A DNA stretch of 64,000 nt from Pseudomonas vancouverensis. GTDB taxonomy: Bacteria > Pseudomonadota > Gammaproteobacteria > Pseudomonadales > Pseudomonadaceae. Of the stretch, positions 8,399 through 19,058 are shown in pieces. The position numbers and the translations under genes were made by a program. Numbering within the stretch: the first letter of the stretch is position 1; every line of letters starts with the position of its first letter. The stretch spans positions 1 to 64,000 of the forward strand of contig NZ_RRZK01000019.1 of assembly GCF_004348895.1 (NCBI RefSeq). The letters run 5' to 3'. A model generated the notes under the pieces. The model had not been told where the DNA came from, searched no databases, and saw only the letters and a list, made by a program, of their open reading frames with translations.

Positions 8399-9487
8399 TT
8401 ACAGGCCCAGCAGCGACAACATGATGAAAGTCGCAAACAGCACAAAGTGGGTCATGCCCTCGATGGCATTGGTTTCGCCGTCATTGAGGTTGATCGCGCT
8501 GACGATCAGGGTAATGAAGACCATCACTGTCTGCACCGGGGTCATCGCCATCTGGAATGGCTGGCCGGTATAGAGCGCCATGGCCTCCATCACCGGCACC
8601 GTCAGGATCACCGTCGACAACGACGCGCCCATGGCGATATTGACCACCGACTGCATGCGATTGGCCAGCGCCGCGCGCAATGCGGTCAGAATCTCCGGCG
8701 CCGCCGATATCGCCGCGACCAGAATCGCCGTGATCACCGGCGGTGCCCCCGTTCCTTCCAGACCCAGATCAAGGGTCTTGGACATCACCTCAGCCAACGC
8801 GCCAATCACCACCACACCAAACACCAGAATGCCGATGCTCAGCAGCAGATTGACCGGCTGAGGCTCTTCGCCAGGTTCCTTGCGACGGCGTTTGTCCGGG
8901 TAGCTATAGCTGAAGAAGTAGCTGTGCGGCCCGACCTGCATACGCAGGAACAACGCATACAGCACCACCATCGCGCCGATGGTGAAGGCTGAGTAGAGCT
9001 TCCAATTCGCTTCGGGAATGAACTCCGGCACCACCATCGAGACACCCATGGCGGTGAGGATCATCACGCTGTAACTGCGTGCCGAGTCATCGTTGTAGGA
9101 CTGCTCGCCGTGTTTGAGCCCACCCATCAAGGCCGCCAACCCGAGGATACCGTTGATGTCGAGCATCACGGCCGAATAGATGGTGTCGCGCACCAGGGTC
9201 GGTGAAGCCTCGTTGCTCATCATGATCGCCAGGATCACCACTTCCACCAGCACGGCGGCCAGGGTCAGGATCATGGTGCCGTAGGGGTCACCGACTTTTT
9301 CCGCAAGCAGCTCGGCCTGATGGGCCACGCGCATGGAGGCGGCGACAATGAACAGGATCAATACCAGCCCACTGATCAACGCAATGAGCTGGCCACTGTG
9401 CAGCATCCAGTGCTCCAGCGGATAGGCCACGCACGCAGCGATCAGTGCCAGCAGCAGGAAGCTTTCTTGCTTGAAGATTGTGAGCAT
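8399..9487 (-). CDS. chaA: ChaA-type calcium(sodium)/proton antiporter
   Basis: 362-aa integral membrane protein of the Ca2+:cation antiporter (CaCA) superfamily with about ten to eleven hydrophobic segments in two related halves. The acidic exchanger motifs are LAAVLVEVVILAI in the first half and AAISAAPEILTALRAAL in the second. The length equals that of E. coli ChaA (366 aa). A charged loop, YPDKRRRKEPGEEP, joins the halves. It is expected to expel Ca2+ or Na+/K+ at alkaline pH. Convergent with the deaminase gene; no regulator nearby. Confidence 0.85.
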   Translation of the reverse strand: MLTIFKQESFLLLALIAACVAYPLEHWMLHSGQLIALISGLVLILFIVAASMRVAHQAELLAEKVGDPYGTMILTLAAVLVEVVILAIMMSNEASPTLVRDTIYSAVMLDINGILGLAALMGGLKHGEQSYNDDSARSYSVMILTAMGVSMVVPEFIPEANWKLYSAFTIGAMVVLYALFLRMQVGPHSYFFSYSYPDKRRRKEPGEEPQPVNLLLSIGILVFGVVVIGALAEVMSKTLDLGLEGTGAPPVITAILVAAISAAPEILTALRAALANRMQSVVNIAMGASLSTVILTVPVMEAMALYTGQPFQMAMTPVQTVMVFITLIVSAINLNDGETNAIEGMTHFVLFATFIMLSLLGL

Positions 9488-9638
9488 GGCGGGCCTTTTG
9501 CCGAAGAGTGCGAATGAGCTACTGACTGCGGGGCGGCACTAACGTTTCGTTACACCTTAGCGCACCACGGACAGGCAGGCAGAAGCTTAAGCGCACCGGA
9601 GTGCGCCATCGCCAGCAACGCGGCAGCTAAAGATCTGC

Positions 9639-9676
9639 GACGCCTTTGCGGGAGTGAGCCTGCTCGCGAAGGCGTC
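9639..9676. repeat. REP-like palindrome
   Basis: Arms GACGCCTT (9639-9646) and AAGGCGTC (9669-9676) around GAGCCTGCTCGC. It lies upstream of chaA and of the small gene that follows. The rest of 9488-9781 holds nothing I recognise. Confidence 0.65.
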
Positions 9677-9781
9677 TCCTCGATTTCAAGCCGTTGCTTG
9701 TGCTTTTGGTCAGCCATTTGCATTGCTCCCTGCACGCCCGAAGGGCCGACCCGCCTCACAACAAAAACGGAGTTCCACTTC

Positions 9782-9946
9782 ATGCACAAACGTCCGTCGA
9801 AGACACTGCTTTGCGCCATGATCGCGGCCATCGGTTTGGCTGTCGGCCTGTGGATCAACGCCGGACTCAACCTCGACAAGCAAACCGTCGTGTATGCCGT
9901 GGGCTATGCCACCGACATGGCGAACTTCGGACCCAAGTCGAAGTGA
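9782..9946 (+). CDS. small single-span membrane protein, unknown
   Basis: 54 aa: basic N-terminus (MHKRPSKT), one hydrophobic segment (LLCAMIAAIGLAVGLWINAGL) and a short polar tail ending GPKSK. CGGAG lies 8 bases upstream. I do not recognise a family. The amphipathic-positive/hydrophobic pattern is that of a small inner-membrane peptide or an uncleaved signal anchor. It precedes the adenine deaminase by 83 bases on the same strand. Real expression is uncertain. Confidence 0.45.
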   Translation: MHKRPSKTLLCAMIAAIGLAVGLWINAGLNLDKQTVVYAVGYATDMANFGPKSK

Positions 9947-10026
9947 TGAACCACCCGGTCAGGTTTTATCAATAGTTGCCGCGAGCATCTGTAGAATGGC
10001 GGCCATTGCACCTGATGAGATTCTAA

Positions 10027-10983
<957 letters not shown>

Positions 10984-11104
10984 ACACACAGCGGTAGACG
11001 TGGACTTGCCGGCGAGGCGTCATTCGGTTCAGCAGCATTGTTGAACGGGATGACGCCATCGTCGGAACGCCTCCTGCACCAAGCCGCGCCCAACAGGAAC
11101 AGTG

Positions 11105-11839
11105 TTAGAAGGCCACTTCCACTTCGGGGGCCTTGGCAAAACGCTGAATCTCGCATAACCCGGTAACGGTGACCTGCATGGCTCGCGAATCGCCCGTCAG
11201 CGTGAGCCAGCCGGACTGCATGAACAGCTGCAGCAACGCGGCGCCCAACGCCCCGCCCAGGTGTGGGCGTCTTTCGCTCCAGTCCGGGCACGCACAGGCA
11301 ACCTGCGCATTACGATGGGCCAAGGCCTGGATATAGACCCCTCGCTGTGCCAACTCGCTGGCCCCCTTGAAGGTGACCGCTACCCGCTGATCGAACCGCT
11401 CGATCCAGCCCATGTCCAGCAAGCGCTGAAACAGATCAACGGCCAATTTACCGCCCAGATGATCCTCGCACGGACGCGCACTGAGCAGCGCCGATCGTTT
11501 GGTCCGGGGCTTGACCAGCGGGAAGTCGTGCTTGAGTTCGGCGTGAATATCCTGAGGCGTACTGGCAATGGTCGCACTGGCCAGCGCTTCTATCGCGGTT
11601 CCGATCTCGGGAGCGGCCAATCTAAAAAATCGCTTTCGTCCGCGGTTTTCGACCTTCAACAATCCACCGGCGTACAGCCGTCCCAGGTGTGCGCTGGCTG
11701 AAGACGGTGACACGCCAACCGCCAATGCCACATCTTCTGCCGCTCGTGCCGAGCCATCCATCAAGGCCCACATCATTGCGCTGCGCTTTGGGTCAGCCAG
11801 CAGTGTGGCGATCTGACTGATGCAAGGTGCATGTTCCAT
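11105..11839 (-). CDS. ArsR-like winged-helix regulator
   Basis: 244 aa. An N-terminal ArsR-type helix-turn-helix (ISQIATLLADPKRSAMM, then VGVSPSSASAHLGRL) is followed by a longer C-terminal part with a Cys-rich stretch (VACACPDWSERR). The family is DNA-binding and often derepressed by a small molecule or metal; here the extended C-terminal domain suggests the group that controls small efflux or stress genes, but no target is adjacent. ATG at MEHAPCISQ is chosen for AGGGAG 7 bases upstream; a frame extension of 47 codons before it is discarded. The tail-to-head neighbour is a LysR gene on the same strand. Confidence 0.8.
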   Translation of the reverse strand: MEHAPCISQIATLLADPKRSAMMWALMDGSARAAEDVALAVGVSPSSASAHLGRLYAGGLLKVENRGRKRFFRLAAPEIGTAIEALASATIASTPQDIHAELKHDFPLVKPRTKRSALLSARPCEDHLGGKLAVDLFQRLLDMGWIERFDQRVAVTFKGASELAQRGVYIQALAHRNAQVACACPDWSERRPHLGGALGAALLQLFMQSGWLTLTGDSRAMQVTVTGLCEIQRFAKAPEVEVAF

Positions 11840-11969
11840 GTATTCACTCCCTGTTGAATCGTTGCGCATAAGGCGGGCGCTAGTATATGCGCGATGATCG
11901 CCGGTTCCTGTCCTCCACCCGGCGTTGGAGGTGATGGTTGCTGAGTGAAATTTCGCTTTTTTGCTGCGA

Positions 11970-12899
11970 CTAATGATCACTGTCGCGCAAACCCGGGTAT
12001 TGACTGCTCAGACGAGCACATCGGCTGGCAAGCATCTGCCGCAAAAGATTCACGGGTTTACTCAACTGCGCGCGATGGGCGAATAACAAATTCAGCGGTG
12101 CTCGCTCACACAGCAGCTCCGGCATCAGCACCCTCAAACGCCCGGCGAGTACATCCGCTGCCACGTCGAGCCAGGATTTGTAGGCGATCCCGGCTCCCGC
12201 CACAGCCCACAAACGCACGACATCGGCATCGTCACTGAAACGATCACCGCTGACCGTCAGACTGACTTCGCGTTTGCCATCATGGAAACTCCAGTGGTCG
12301 TGCACCCGACTGCCGAGCATGTACAGCAGGCAATTATGCTGCGCCAGCTGTTCCAGCTGCCGAGGCTCGCCACACCGGTCGAGATAGCTTGGCGCCGCAC
12401 ACAGCACGCGGCGGTTGTGCGGCGCGACGGGCAGCGCCACCAGGCTGGAGTCCTCTGGCTCGCCATAGCGCAGGGCGATATCCACGGGTTGACGGAACAG
12501 GTCGGCAATGCGATCGCCCAGCAACAGGCGCACGGTGAGTTTGGGGTGTTCGCGCTGGAACTCATCGAGCCACGGCAGCAGCAAGTTGCGCCCGAAGTCC
12601 GATGGCGCCGACAGTTGCAGAATGCCGCTGACCTGATCCTGGCCGCTGGCCAGCCAGCGCCGCCCCTCGTCGAGGTTACTCAGCGCAGAGCGGGCGTACT
12701 CCAGAAAACCTTCACCCTCGGCGGTCAAACGCAAACTGCGGGTCGAGCGGGCCAACAAGCGCACGCCGAGTTGCTGCTCGATGCGCTTCAACGCTGCGCT
12801 GGCCACCGCCGCCGACATGTCCATGCCCCGCGCCGCCGCCGACAGACTCCCAAGATCCGCCGCCCGGACAAACAACTGCAAGTCATCGAAACGCAACAT
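11970..12899 (-). CDS. LysR-family regulator
   Basis: 309 aa with the LysR HTH at the N-terminus (FDDLQLFVRAADLGSLSA; MSAAVASAALKRIEQQLG) and an effector domain from about residue 90. It belongs to the LysR subgroup that often sits divergent to an oxidoreductase and here faces a zinc-type alcohol dehydrogenase across 119 bases, so it probably controls that gene. Inducer unknown. Confidence 0.86.
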   Translation of the reverse strand: MLRFDDLQLFVRAADLGSLSAAARGMDMSAAVASAALKRIEQQLGVRLLARSTRSLRLTAEGEGFLEYARSALSNLDEGRRWLASGQDQVSGILQLSAPSDFGRNLLLPWLDEFQREHPKLTVRLLLGDRIADLFRQPVDIALRYGEPEDSSLVALPVAPHNRRVLCAAPSYLDRCGEPRQLEQLAQHNCLLYMLGSRVHDHWSFHDGKREVSLTVSGDRFSDDADVVRLWAVAGAGIAYKSWLDVAADVLAGRLRVLMPELLCERAPLNLLFAHRAQLSKPVNLLRQMLASRCARLSSQYPGLRDSDH

Positions 12900-13018
12900 T
12901 TGAAGCCTCGATTATCAAAAAAATATTGAAAGAGACTGCTGTTTTAGCCGGTTTTATCTTCACGAGAAATAGCTAATCATCTGTCTCATCGAAACCAATC
13001 TGTTTGCGGAGCCCTTTC

Positions 13019-14032
13019 ATGAAAGCCATTGCCTACTACGCCTCGCTGCCAATCAGCGACGACAAAGCCCTGCAGGATATCGAGTTGTCGGAACCGGTTG
13101 CCGGGCCTCGCGACCTGCTGGTTGAAGTCAAAGCCATCTCGGTCAACCCGGTGGACACCAAGGTGCGCCAGAACGTCCAGCCGGAAAAGGGTGCGGCCAA
13201 AGTGCTGGGCTGGGACGTGGCCGGCGTGGTCAAGTCTGTGGGCCGTGACGTCACCCTGTTCAAGGCCGGTGACAAAGTGTTCTACGCCGGCTCCATCGCC
13301 CGCGCCGGCGGCAACAGCGAATTGCATGTGGTGGACGAGCGCATCGTCGGCCACATGCCGAAGTCCCTCGGATTCGCCGAGGCCGCCGCCCTGCCACTGA
13401 CCGCCATCACTGCGTGGGAACTGCTGTTCGAGCGCCTGCAGATTGCCGAAGGTCAGCGCGATGCAGGGCAGAGCCTGTTGATCGTCGGCGCAGCGGGTGG
13501 CGTAGGTTCGATCCTCACGCAACTGGCCAAACAGCTGACCGGTCTGAAAGTCATCGGCACCGCCTCACGTCCGCAAACCCATGACTGGGTGAAAGCACTG
13601 GGGGCCGACCTGGTGGTCGATCACAGCCAGCCTTTGAGCGAAGCACTCAAGCAGGCCGGTGTTGATCAGGTCACCCACGTCGCCAGTTTGACCCAGACCG
13701 ATCAGCACCTGGATCAACTGGTCGAGGCACTGGCGCCTCAGGGCAAGCTGGCGCTGATCGACGACCCGAAATCGCTGGACGTGACCAAGCTCAAACGCAA
13801 GAGCCTGTCGTTGCACTGGGAGTTCATGTACACCCGTTCGCTGTTCGAAACCGCGGACATGATCGAACAGCACAACCTGCTCAACCGCGTCGCCGAACTG
13901 ATCGATGCCGGCACCTTGAAGACCACCCTCGGTGAGCACTTCGGCACCATCAATGCGGCCAATCTGCGCCGTGCCCATGCGCTACTGGAAAGTGGAAAAT
14001 CCAAAGGCAAGATTGTGCTGGAAGGGTTCTGA
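13019..14032 (+). CDS. zinc-type alcohol dehydrogenase-like / quinone oxidoreductase
   Basis: 337-aa MDR-superfamily protein. N-terminal GroES-like domain (VNPVDTKVRQ, VLGWDVAGVV) and C-terminal Rossmann domain with GAAGGVGSILTQLAKQ. The structural and catalytic Zn cysteines of true alcohol dehydrogenases are missing, so a zinc-independent NADPH:quinone or enone reductase is more likely than an alcohol dehydrogenase. The ATG at MKAIAYY follows GCGGAG; an ATG 5 codons earlier lacks that spacing. Divergent from the LysR gene, its probable regulator. Confidence 0.86.
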   Translation: MKAIAYYASLPISDDKALQDIELSEPVAGPRDLLVEVKAISVNPVDTKVRQNVQPEKGAAKVLGWDVAGVVKSVGRDVTLFKAGDKVFYAGSIARAGGNSELHVVDERIVGHMPKSLGFAEAAALPLTAITAWELLFERLQIAEGQRDAGQSLLIVGAAGGVGSILTQLAKQLTGLKVIGTASRPQTHDWVKALGADLVVDHSQPLSEALKQAGVDQVTHVASLTQTDQHLDQLVEALAPQGKLALIDDPKSLDVTKLKRKSLSLHWEFMYTRSLFETADMIEQHNLLNRVAELIDAGTLKTTLGEHFGTINAANLRRAHALLESGKSKGKIVLEGF

Positions 14033-14269
14033 AAAATCAGGGAACCGGCATAAAAATAATCGCAGGCTGGGTCGGCATTGAGTTTTTCCATGTGCGTCCG
14101 GGACGTACATCGAACTCTGAAAGTGCCTTCGAAGCCTGCGATTACTTTTGTTACAAACCGTCAGTCTGACGGATGACCCTTGTCACAATAACGATCGTAT
14201 AGAGGTCTACACTCGAATTTCCTGCGAGGCACCCTTTTGCATGACGTCTTTTACGAGAGGAGATCAGCT

Positions 14270-14446
14270 ATGAAGATCCTGATAAAAGAATTGGCAAAGT
14301 CCCAGTGGCAAGTGCGCCTGGATCAACATGCTGTGACGTTCCGCAGTGAAGATGAAGCCCGCGCCTTTACCCGCACCCTCGAAGCCCGCATCCAGGCGCC
14401 CCACACCCTTCCCATTCTCCAGCAGCCACAACGCGCCGCCGGCTGA
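14270..14446 (+). CDS. small protein of unknown function
   Basis: 58 aa beginning MKILIKELAKSQWQVR with a good site AGAGGAG 8 bases upstream. The sequence reads like a short alpha/beta domain (KSQWQVRLDQHAVTF, then an acidic DEARAF helix) of the kind used by small DUF-type proteins that bind phospholipid or nucleotide, but I do not recognise it. It stands alone, convergent to the MFS pump, after a 237-base spacer. Confidence 0.6.
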   Translation: MKILIKELAKSQWQVRLDQHAVTFRSEDEARAFTRTLEARIQAPHTLPILQQPQRAAG

Positions 14447-14453
14447 CGCCCGC

Positions 14454-15650
14454 CTATACCTGCGCTTGCGCAATGGCCCGGGTGTTCTGAATACGCCGGG
14501 TGAGCATTGCTGCGCTCACGACGAAGATCCCGCACAGGCTGATGACCATCGCCATCGGCACCGCGCTGCCGTCGTGCAACACGCCCACCAGTGCTGACGC
14601 GCCGGCCGCCACGCTGAATTGCAGACAACCGAGCAGCGCCGACGCGCTGCCGGCCCGTGCGCCCTGCCCGCTCATTGCGCAAGCTGCGGCGTTGGGGCTG
14701 ATGCAGCCGAGGCTGGCGATGCAAATGAATAATGGGATCAGCAATGGCCACAAATGCGCCGGGTGCAAAGCGCTGACAGCCAGCAAGGTCAATGCGGCCG
14801 CCAGATAGACCCACACCGCGCGCGCCAGCAAGAAGGCCGGTCCGCGCTTGGCCAACAGCCGTGCGTTGACTTGCGCCACAAGAATGAAGCCTGCGGCATT
14901 GGTGCCGAACAACCAGCCAAAATGCTCAGCGGGAACGCCATACAGCTTGATGATGATGAAAGGTGAACCGGCGATGTAGGCAAACATCCCGGCGATGGCG
15001 ATGCCGCCGGTCAAGGCATGGCCGAGAAACACCGGGTCAGCCAACAACCGTCCGTACTGACGCAACGCCCCCGACAGCGGCTGACGCGCAATATGCGCCG
15101 GCAAACTCTCTGGCAGCCCCGTCGCCACCGCCAACCCCGCCAGTGCACTGAAGCCAGTCAACGCGAGGAAGATCGATTGCCAGCCTGCTGTATTGACCAG
15201 CAACCCGCCGAGCAATGGCGCAAGAATCGGTGCCAGCCCCATCACCAGCATCAATTGCGAAAAGACTTTCGCCGAACCCACCGCATCGCATTTGTCGCTG
15301 ACCACCGCCCGGGAAATCACCATCCCCGCACAGCCACCCAATGCCTGCACAAAGCGCGCAGCGATCAACCATTCGAGGTTTGGTGCATAGGCGCACGCCA
15401 GGGAGGCGAGCGTGAATAGCCCCACGCCAACCAGCAACGGAATGCGCCGACCGAAACGATCCGCTACCGGACCATAGGCCAGTTGACCGATGGACAGGCC
15501 GAGGAAGTACGCCGCCAACGTCATCTGAACGTGTTTTTCGTCGGTGCCGAAGGCCAATGCCATGGCCGGGAAGGCCGGTAAATAGAAATCGATCGCCAGG
15601 GGACCGAAGGCGCTCAGTGCGCCAAGAATAAGAATGGTACGGAAGTTCAT
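14454..15650 (-). CDS. Bcr/CflA-family multidrug efflux MFS transporter
   Basis: 398-aa, 12-segment major facilitator. Family marks are DFYLPAFPAMA in TM1, the loop motif GPVADRFGRRIPLL and RFVQALGGCAGMVISRAVV of drug/H+ antiporters of the Bcr/CflA branch. These export drugs such as bicyclomycin or sulfonamides and sometimes cysteine; the substrate here is unknown. Convergent to the small protein gene with an 8-base gap; no regulator close. Confidence 0.88.
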   Translation of the reverse strand: MNFRTILILGALSAFGPLAIDFYLPAFPAMALAFGTDEKHVQMTLAAYFLGLSIGQLAYGPVADRFGRRIPLLVGVGLFTLASLACAYAPNLEWLIAARFVQALGGCAGMVISRAVVSDKCDAVGSAKVFSQLMLVMGLAPILAPLLGGLLVNTAGWQSIFLALTGFSALAGLAVATGLPESLPAHIARQPLSGALRQYGRLLADPVFLGHALTGGIAIAGMFAYIAGSPFIIIKLYGVPAEHFGWLFGTNAAGFILVAQVNARLLAKRGPAFLLARAVWVYLAAALTLLAVSALHPAHLWPLLIPLFICIASLGCISPNAAACAMSGQGARAGSASALLGCLQFSVAAGASALVGVLHDGSAVPMAMVISLCGIFVVSAAMLTRRIQNTRAIAQAQV

Positions 15651-15739
15651 CAGGCATCCAGTGGACAGAGTCGGCAGCCCGACAGTCTAGCCGCGCCTGG
15701 ACGCCTTGAACATTCCGATAGCTCGCTAACTATTAAAAA

Positions 15740-15937
15740 TCAGACGAGCTTGATGCCATAACCTTCTTCGCTGATCGCTTCGATCACCTGCTCGGCGGTC
15801 AGTGCGCTCTCGACGCCCACCTCTTTGGCGGCCAGATCGACCCGCACACTGGCGGCCGGATCCCTGGCCTGAACCGCCTGGGTGATGGCCCGCACGCAAT
15901 GACCGCAAGACATGCCTTCAACGTTGAACACTTGCAT
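15740..15937 (-). CDS. copZ: copper chaperone CopZ
   Basis: 65-aa heavy-metal-associated (HMA) domain with the Cu+ site GMSCGHC at residues 8-14 and the usual beta-alpha-beta-beta-alpha-beta length. It binds cytosolic Cu+ and hands it to CopA. AAGGAG lies 7 bases before the ATG. Upstream is a CueR-type promoter with a 19-bp spacer, so it should be induced with copA by CueR. Confidence 0.92.
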   Translation of the reverse strand: MQVFNVEGMSCGHCVRAITQAVQARDPAASVRVDLAAKEVGVESALTAEQVIEAISEEGYGIKLV

Positions 15938-15968
15938 GGAACGACTCCTTTTTCCGAGGGTTGAACCC

Positions 15969-15999
15969 AGTGTCGAGCTTGCCACCATGGCAAGGTCAA
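15969..15999 (-). promoter_or_regulatory. CueR-type promoter of copZ
   Basis: Reading the minus strand: -35 TTGACC (15994-15999), a 19-bp spacer containing the dyad CTTGCCATGGTGGCAAG, and -10 GACACT (15969-15974). The over-long spacer with a central dyad is diagnostic of MerR-family activation. It matches the copA promoter below in both -35 and dyad. Confidence 0.9.
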
Positions 16000-16086
16000 G
16001 TTCTGCCGTTAACTGCCGGGCTGGCAATCGTCGTCGGGCTCGGCCAAGCTGCGAACATCAATGACTTGAACTCAGGAGATTCAGCC

Positions 16087-16473
16087 ATGCGCTGGTCAGC
16101 TTTCAGCCTGTTTGGCTTCCTCAGCCTCATCGCCGCCTTGCCCTCGGCCCATGCCGCCAGTGCTCAGGATTACGGCGTGCTGATCATTTCCCGCGAGCGC
16201 CTGGAAGTCGCCACCTCCTGCGAAATCGGCGTATATATCCAGGATCAACTCGCGGCGCGTTTGTTCCAGGAGCAAAGCACCTCGTTCAACCTGCCGCCAG
16301 GCAGAGTCTCGCTGCGCCTCAAATTGCTGCCGGGCCAGGCACCGGGCTGCAACGCCGGCATGCTCGCGCCGGGCTCGCAGGACATAGTGCTCAAGGCTGG
16401 GGATATCCTGAAATACCGTATCGCGATGACCCAGGAAGGGATGTACCTCAAGCGTACGGGCCTGGGTTACTGA
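16087..16473 (+). CDS. exported small protein of unknown function in the copper module
   Basis: 128 aa with a clear signal peptide (MRWSAFSLFGFLSLIAALPSAHA, cleaved after AHA). The mature part has two cysteines (SCEIGVY, PGCNAG) and no domain I recognise. AGGAG precedes the ATG by 9 bases. It lies between copZ (opposite strand) and copA (same strand) but upstream of the copA CueR promoter, so it would need its own promoter or read off the same divergent region as copZ. A copper role is only suggested by position. It may be a Pseudomonas-conserved periplasmic protein. Confidence 0.72.
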   Translation: MRWSAFSLFGFLSLIAALPSAHAASAQDYGVLIISRERLEVATSCEIGVYIQDQLAARLFQEQSTSFNLPPGRVSLRLKLLPGQAPGCNAGMLAPGSQDIVLKAGDILKYRIAMTQEGMYLKRTGLGY

Positions 16474-16485
16474 TGCACCCTCCCA

Positions 16486-16577
16486 CCTGTAGGAGCGAGC
16501 ATGCTCGCGATCGCGGTGTGTCATACGGCATTGAATCGACTGCACGACGCCATCGCGAGCATGCTCGCTCCTACAGG
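16486..16577. repeat. REPIN (two inverted REP elements)
   Basis: CCTGTAGGAGCGAGCATGCTCGCGAT at the left and its complement ATCGCGAGCATGCTCGCTCCTACAGG at the right (each arm described here as 26 bases, core AGCGAGCATGCTCGC), separated by about 40 bases. It lies between the exported-protein gene and the copA promoter. Confidence 0.85.
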
Positions 16578-16604
16578 GGATTTGCGGCAAATAAGCATTG
16601 GTGC

Positions 16605-16635
16605 TTGACCTTGCCAGCATGGCAAGGTTGATCCT
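16605..16635 (+). promoter_or_regulatory. CueR-type promoter of copA-cueR
   Basis: -35 TTGACC (16605-16610), a 19-bp spacer carrying the dyad CCTTGCCAGCATGGCAAGG, and -10 GATCCT (16630-16635). It is 30 bases before the copA ATG. Confidence 0.92.
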
Positions 16636-16664
16636 GTGGTCATCCACTACAGGGAGTACGACCG

Positions 16665-19058
16665 ATGTCCGATTCCACCACCTTCGACCTGCCCATTGCC
16701 GGCATGACCTGCGCCAGTTGCGTCGGTCGGGTCGAGCGGGCCTTGAGCAAAGTCACCGGTGCCAGCGCCGTGAGTGTCAATCTTGCCACGGAACAGGCCC
16801 GGGTCCAGGCCCCCAGTGACAGCCTGCCGGCATTGATGGAAGCCGTCGAGAAAGCCGGATACAGCGTTCCCCAGCACAGTCTGGAACTGACCATCGAAGG
16901 CATGACCTGTGCCTCTTGTGTGGGTCGCGTCGAGCGAGCCCTGGGCAAGGTCGCCGGGGTACAGCGTGTCAGCGTCAATCTGGCCAACGAGCGAGCGCAC
17001 CTTGAGTTGCTCGGTCAGGTCGACGCGCAAACCTTGATCGCCGCCGTCACCAAAGCCGGCTACTCCGCTCGCGTCCATGAAGCCGAGCATCCACAAACCG
17101 ACCAACAGCAACAACGCCTGCAGCGTGAGCGCTGGGCAATGCTGGCGGCCATCGCCCTCGCCTTGCCACTGGTCCTGCCAATGCTGTTGCAGCCCTTCGA
17201 CGTGCACTGGATGCTGCCGGCCTGGGCGCAATTTGCCTTGGCCACGCCGGTGCAATTCATCTTTGGCGCGCGGTTCTATGTGGCGGCGTGGAAAGCCGTG
17301 CGCGCCGGTTCTGGCAACATGGACTTGCTGGTTGCCTTGGGCACCAGCGCCGGTTACGGCCTGAGCCTTTATGAGTGGGCCACCGCTGCCGGGCGCATGC
17401 CACACCTGTACTTCGAGGCCTCGGCGGTGGTGATTGCCCTGGTCCTGCTGGGCAAATACCTGGAAAGCCGCGCCAAGCGCCAGACTGCCAGTGCCATCCG
17501 CGCCCTCGAAGCCCTGCGCCCCGAACGGGCGATTCAAGTGATTGACGGTCGCGAGCAAGACGTCGCGATCAGCGCTTTGCGCCTCGGCGATCTGGTGATG
17601 GTCAAACCCGGCGAGCGTTTTCCGGTGGACGGCGAAGTGGTCGACGGCCAGAGCCACGCCGACGAAGCGCTGATCAGCGGTGAAAGCCTGCCGGTGCCCA
17701 AGCAACCCGGCGACAAGGTCACCGGCGGCGCCATCAATGGCGAAGGCCGCTTGCTCGTGTGCACCCAGGCCCTCGGTGCGGAAACTGTGCTGGCGCGGAT
17801 CATCCGCCTGGTGGAAGACGCGCAAGCGGCGAAAGCACCGATTCAGAAACTGGTGGATAAAGTCAGCCAGGTGTTCGTGCCCACCGTGCTGTTGATCGCC
17901 CTGGCCACACTGATCGGTTGGTGGCTGTATGGCGCACCGATTGAAACCGCGCTGATCAATGCCGTGGCCGTACTGGTGATCGCCTGCCCTTGCGCACTGG
18001 GCCTGGCAACGCCGACGGCGATCATGGCCGGCACCGGTGTGGCGGCGCGCTACGGGATTCTGATCAAGGACGCCGAGGCACTGGAGCGCGCCCATGAAGT
18101 CAGCGCGGTGGTGTTCGACAAGACCGGCACCCTGACCTCGGGCACCCCGCGAATCGCCCACTTGAGCGCCCTCGACGGTGACGAAGCCAGCCTGTTGCAA
18201 CTGGCCGGTGCGCTGCAACGCGGCAGCGAGCATCCGTTGGCCAAGGCCGTGCTGGACGCCTGCACCGAGCGTGGTTTGAACGTGGCCAATGTCAGCGCCA
18301 GCCAGTCCCTGACCGGACGCGGCATCGCCGGGACTCTGGCCGGACGCCGCCTGGCGCTGGGCAATCGACGCCTGCTGGAAGAAAGCGGTTTGAGCGCAGG
18401 TCCGTTGGCCGAATCGGCTGCCGCTTGGGAAAGCGAAGGCCGAACCCTGTCCTGGCTGATCGAACAAAGTCCCGAATCACGCGTGCTTGGCCTGTTCGCC
18501 TTCGGTGACACCCTCAAGCCCGGCGCCTTGCAAGCCGTGCAACAACTCGGCGCACGGGACATCAGCAGTCACCTGCTGACCGGCGACAACCGCGGCAGTG
18601 CCAAGGTGGTCGCCCAGGCACTGGGGATCAAGGATGTGTACGCCGAGGTGTTGCCCGCCGACAAGGCCGCCACCGTTGCCGCGCTGAAAAAGACCGGCGT
18701 GGTCGCCATGGTCGGCGATGGCATCAACGACGCCCCGGCCCTCGCCGCCGCCGACATCGGCATTGCCATGGGCGGCGGTACGGACGTGGCCATGCATGCG
18801 GCCGGGATCACCCTGATGCGTGGCGATCCGCGCCTGGTGCCGGCGGCATTGGAGATCAGCCGCAAAACCTACGCGAAGATCCGCCAAAACCTGTTCTGGG
18901 CCTTCGTTTACAACCTGATCGGTATTCCGCTGGCGGTGTTCGGTTTCCTCAACCCGGTGCTCGCCGGTGCGGCCATGGCGCTGTCGAGCGTGAGCGTGGT
19001 GAGTAATGCGTTACTGTTGAAAACCTGGAAACCCAAGGACCTGGAGGACAACCGATGA
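16665..19058 (+). CDS. copA: Cu+-exporting P1B-type ATPase CopA
   Basis: 797 aa. Two N-terminal HMA domains (GMTCASC at 13-19 and 79-85), eight membrane segments, the actuator loop (SGESLPVPK), the intramembrane metal site Cys441-Pro-Cys443 in ACPCALG, the phosphorylated Asp485 in DKTGTLTSG, and the hinge [10 protein letters not shown]. It pumps Cu+ from cytosol to periplasm using ATP and takes Cu+ from CopZ. The CueR promoter lies directly upstream and cueR overlaps its end by 4 bases (ATGA), so the pump and its regulator are one transcript. Confidence 0.96.
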   Translation: MSDSTTFDLPIAGMTCASCVGRVERALSKVTGASAVSVNLATEQARVQAPSDSLPALMEAVEKAGYSVPQHSLELTIEGMTCASCVGRVERALGKVAGVQRVSVNLANERAHLELLGQVDAQTLIAAVTKAGYSARVHEAEHPQTDQQQQRLQRERWAMLAAIALALPLVLPMLLQPFDVHWMLPAWAQFALATPVQFIFGARFYVAAWKAVRAGSGNMDLLVALGTSAGYGLSLYEWATAAGRMPHLYFEASAVVIALVLLGKYLESRAKRQTASAIRALEALRPERAIQVIDGREQDVAISALRLGDLVMVKPGERFPVDGEVVDGQSHADEALISGESLPVPKQPGDKVTGGAINGEGRLLVCTQALGAETVLARIIRLVEDAQAAKAPIQKLVDKVSQVFVPTVLLIALATLIGWWLYGAPIETALINAVAVLVIACPCALGLATPTAIMAGTGVAARYGILIKDAEALERAHEVSAVVFDKTGTLTSGTPRIAHLSALDGDEASLLQLAGALQRGSEHPLAKAVLDACTERGLNVANVSASQSLTGRGIAGTLAGRRLALGNRRLLEESGLSAGPLAESAAAWESEGRTLSWLIEQSPESRVLGLFAFGDTLKPGALQAVQQLGARDISSHLLTGDNRGSAKVVAQALGIKDVYAEVLPADKAATVAALKKTGVVAMVGDGINDAPALAAADIGIAMGGGTDVAMHAAGITLMRGDPRLVPAALEISRKTYAKIRQNLFWAFVYNLIGIPLAVFGFLNPVLAGAAMALSSVSVVSNALLLKTWKPKDLEDNR

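Noticed and set aside
16647..18467. 606-aa minus-strand frame opposite copA
   Set aside because: Antisense of a certain P-type ATPase; Gly/Gln/His-rich and no domain.
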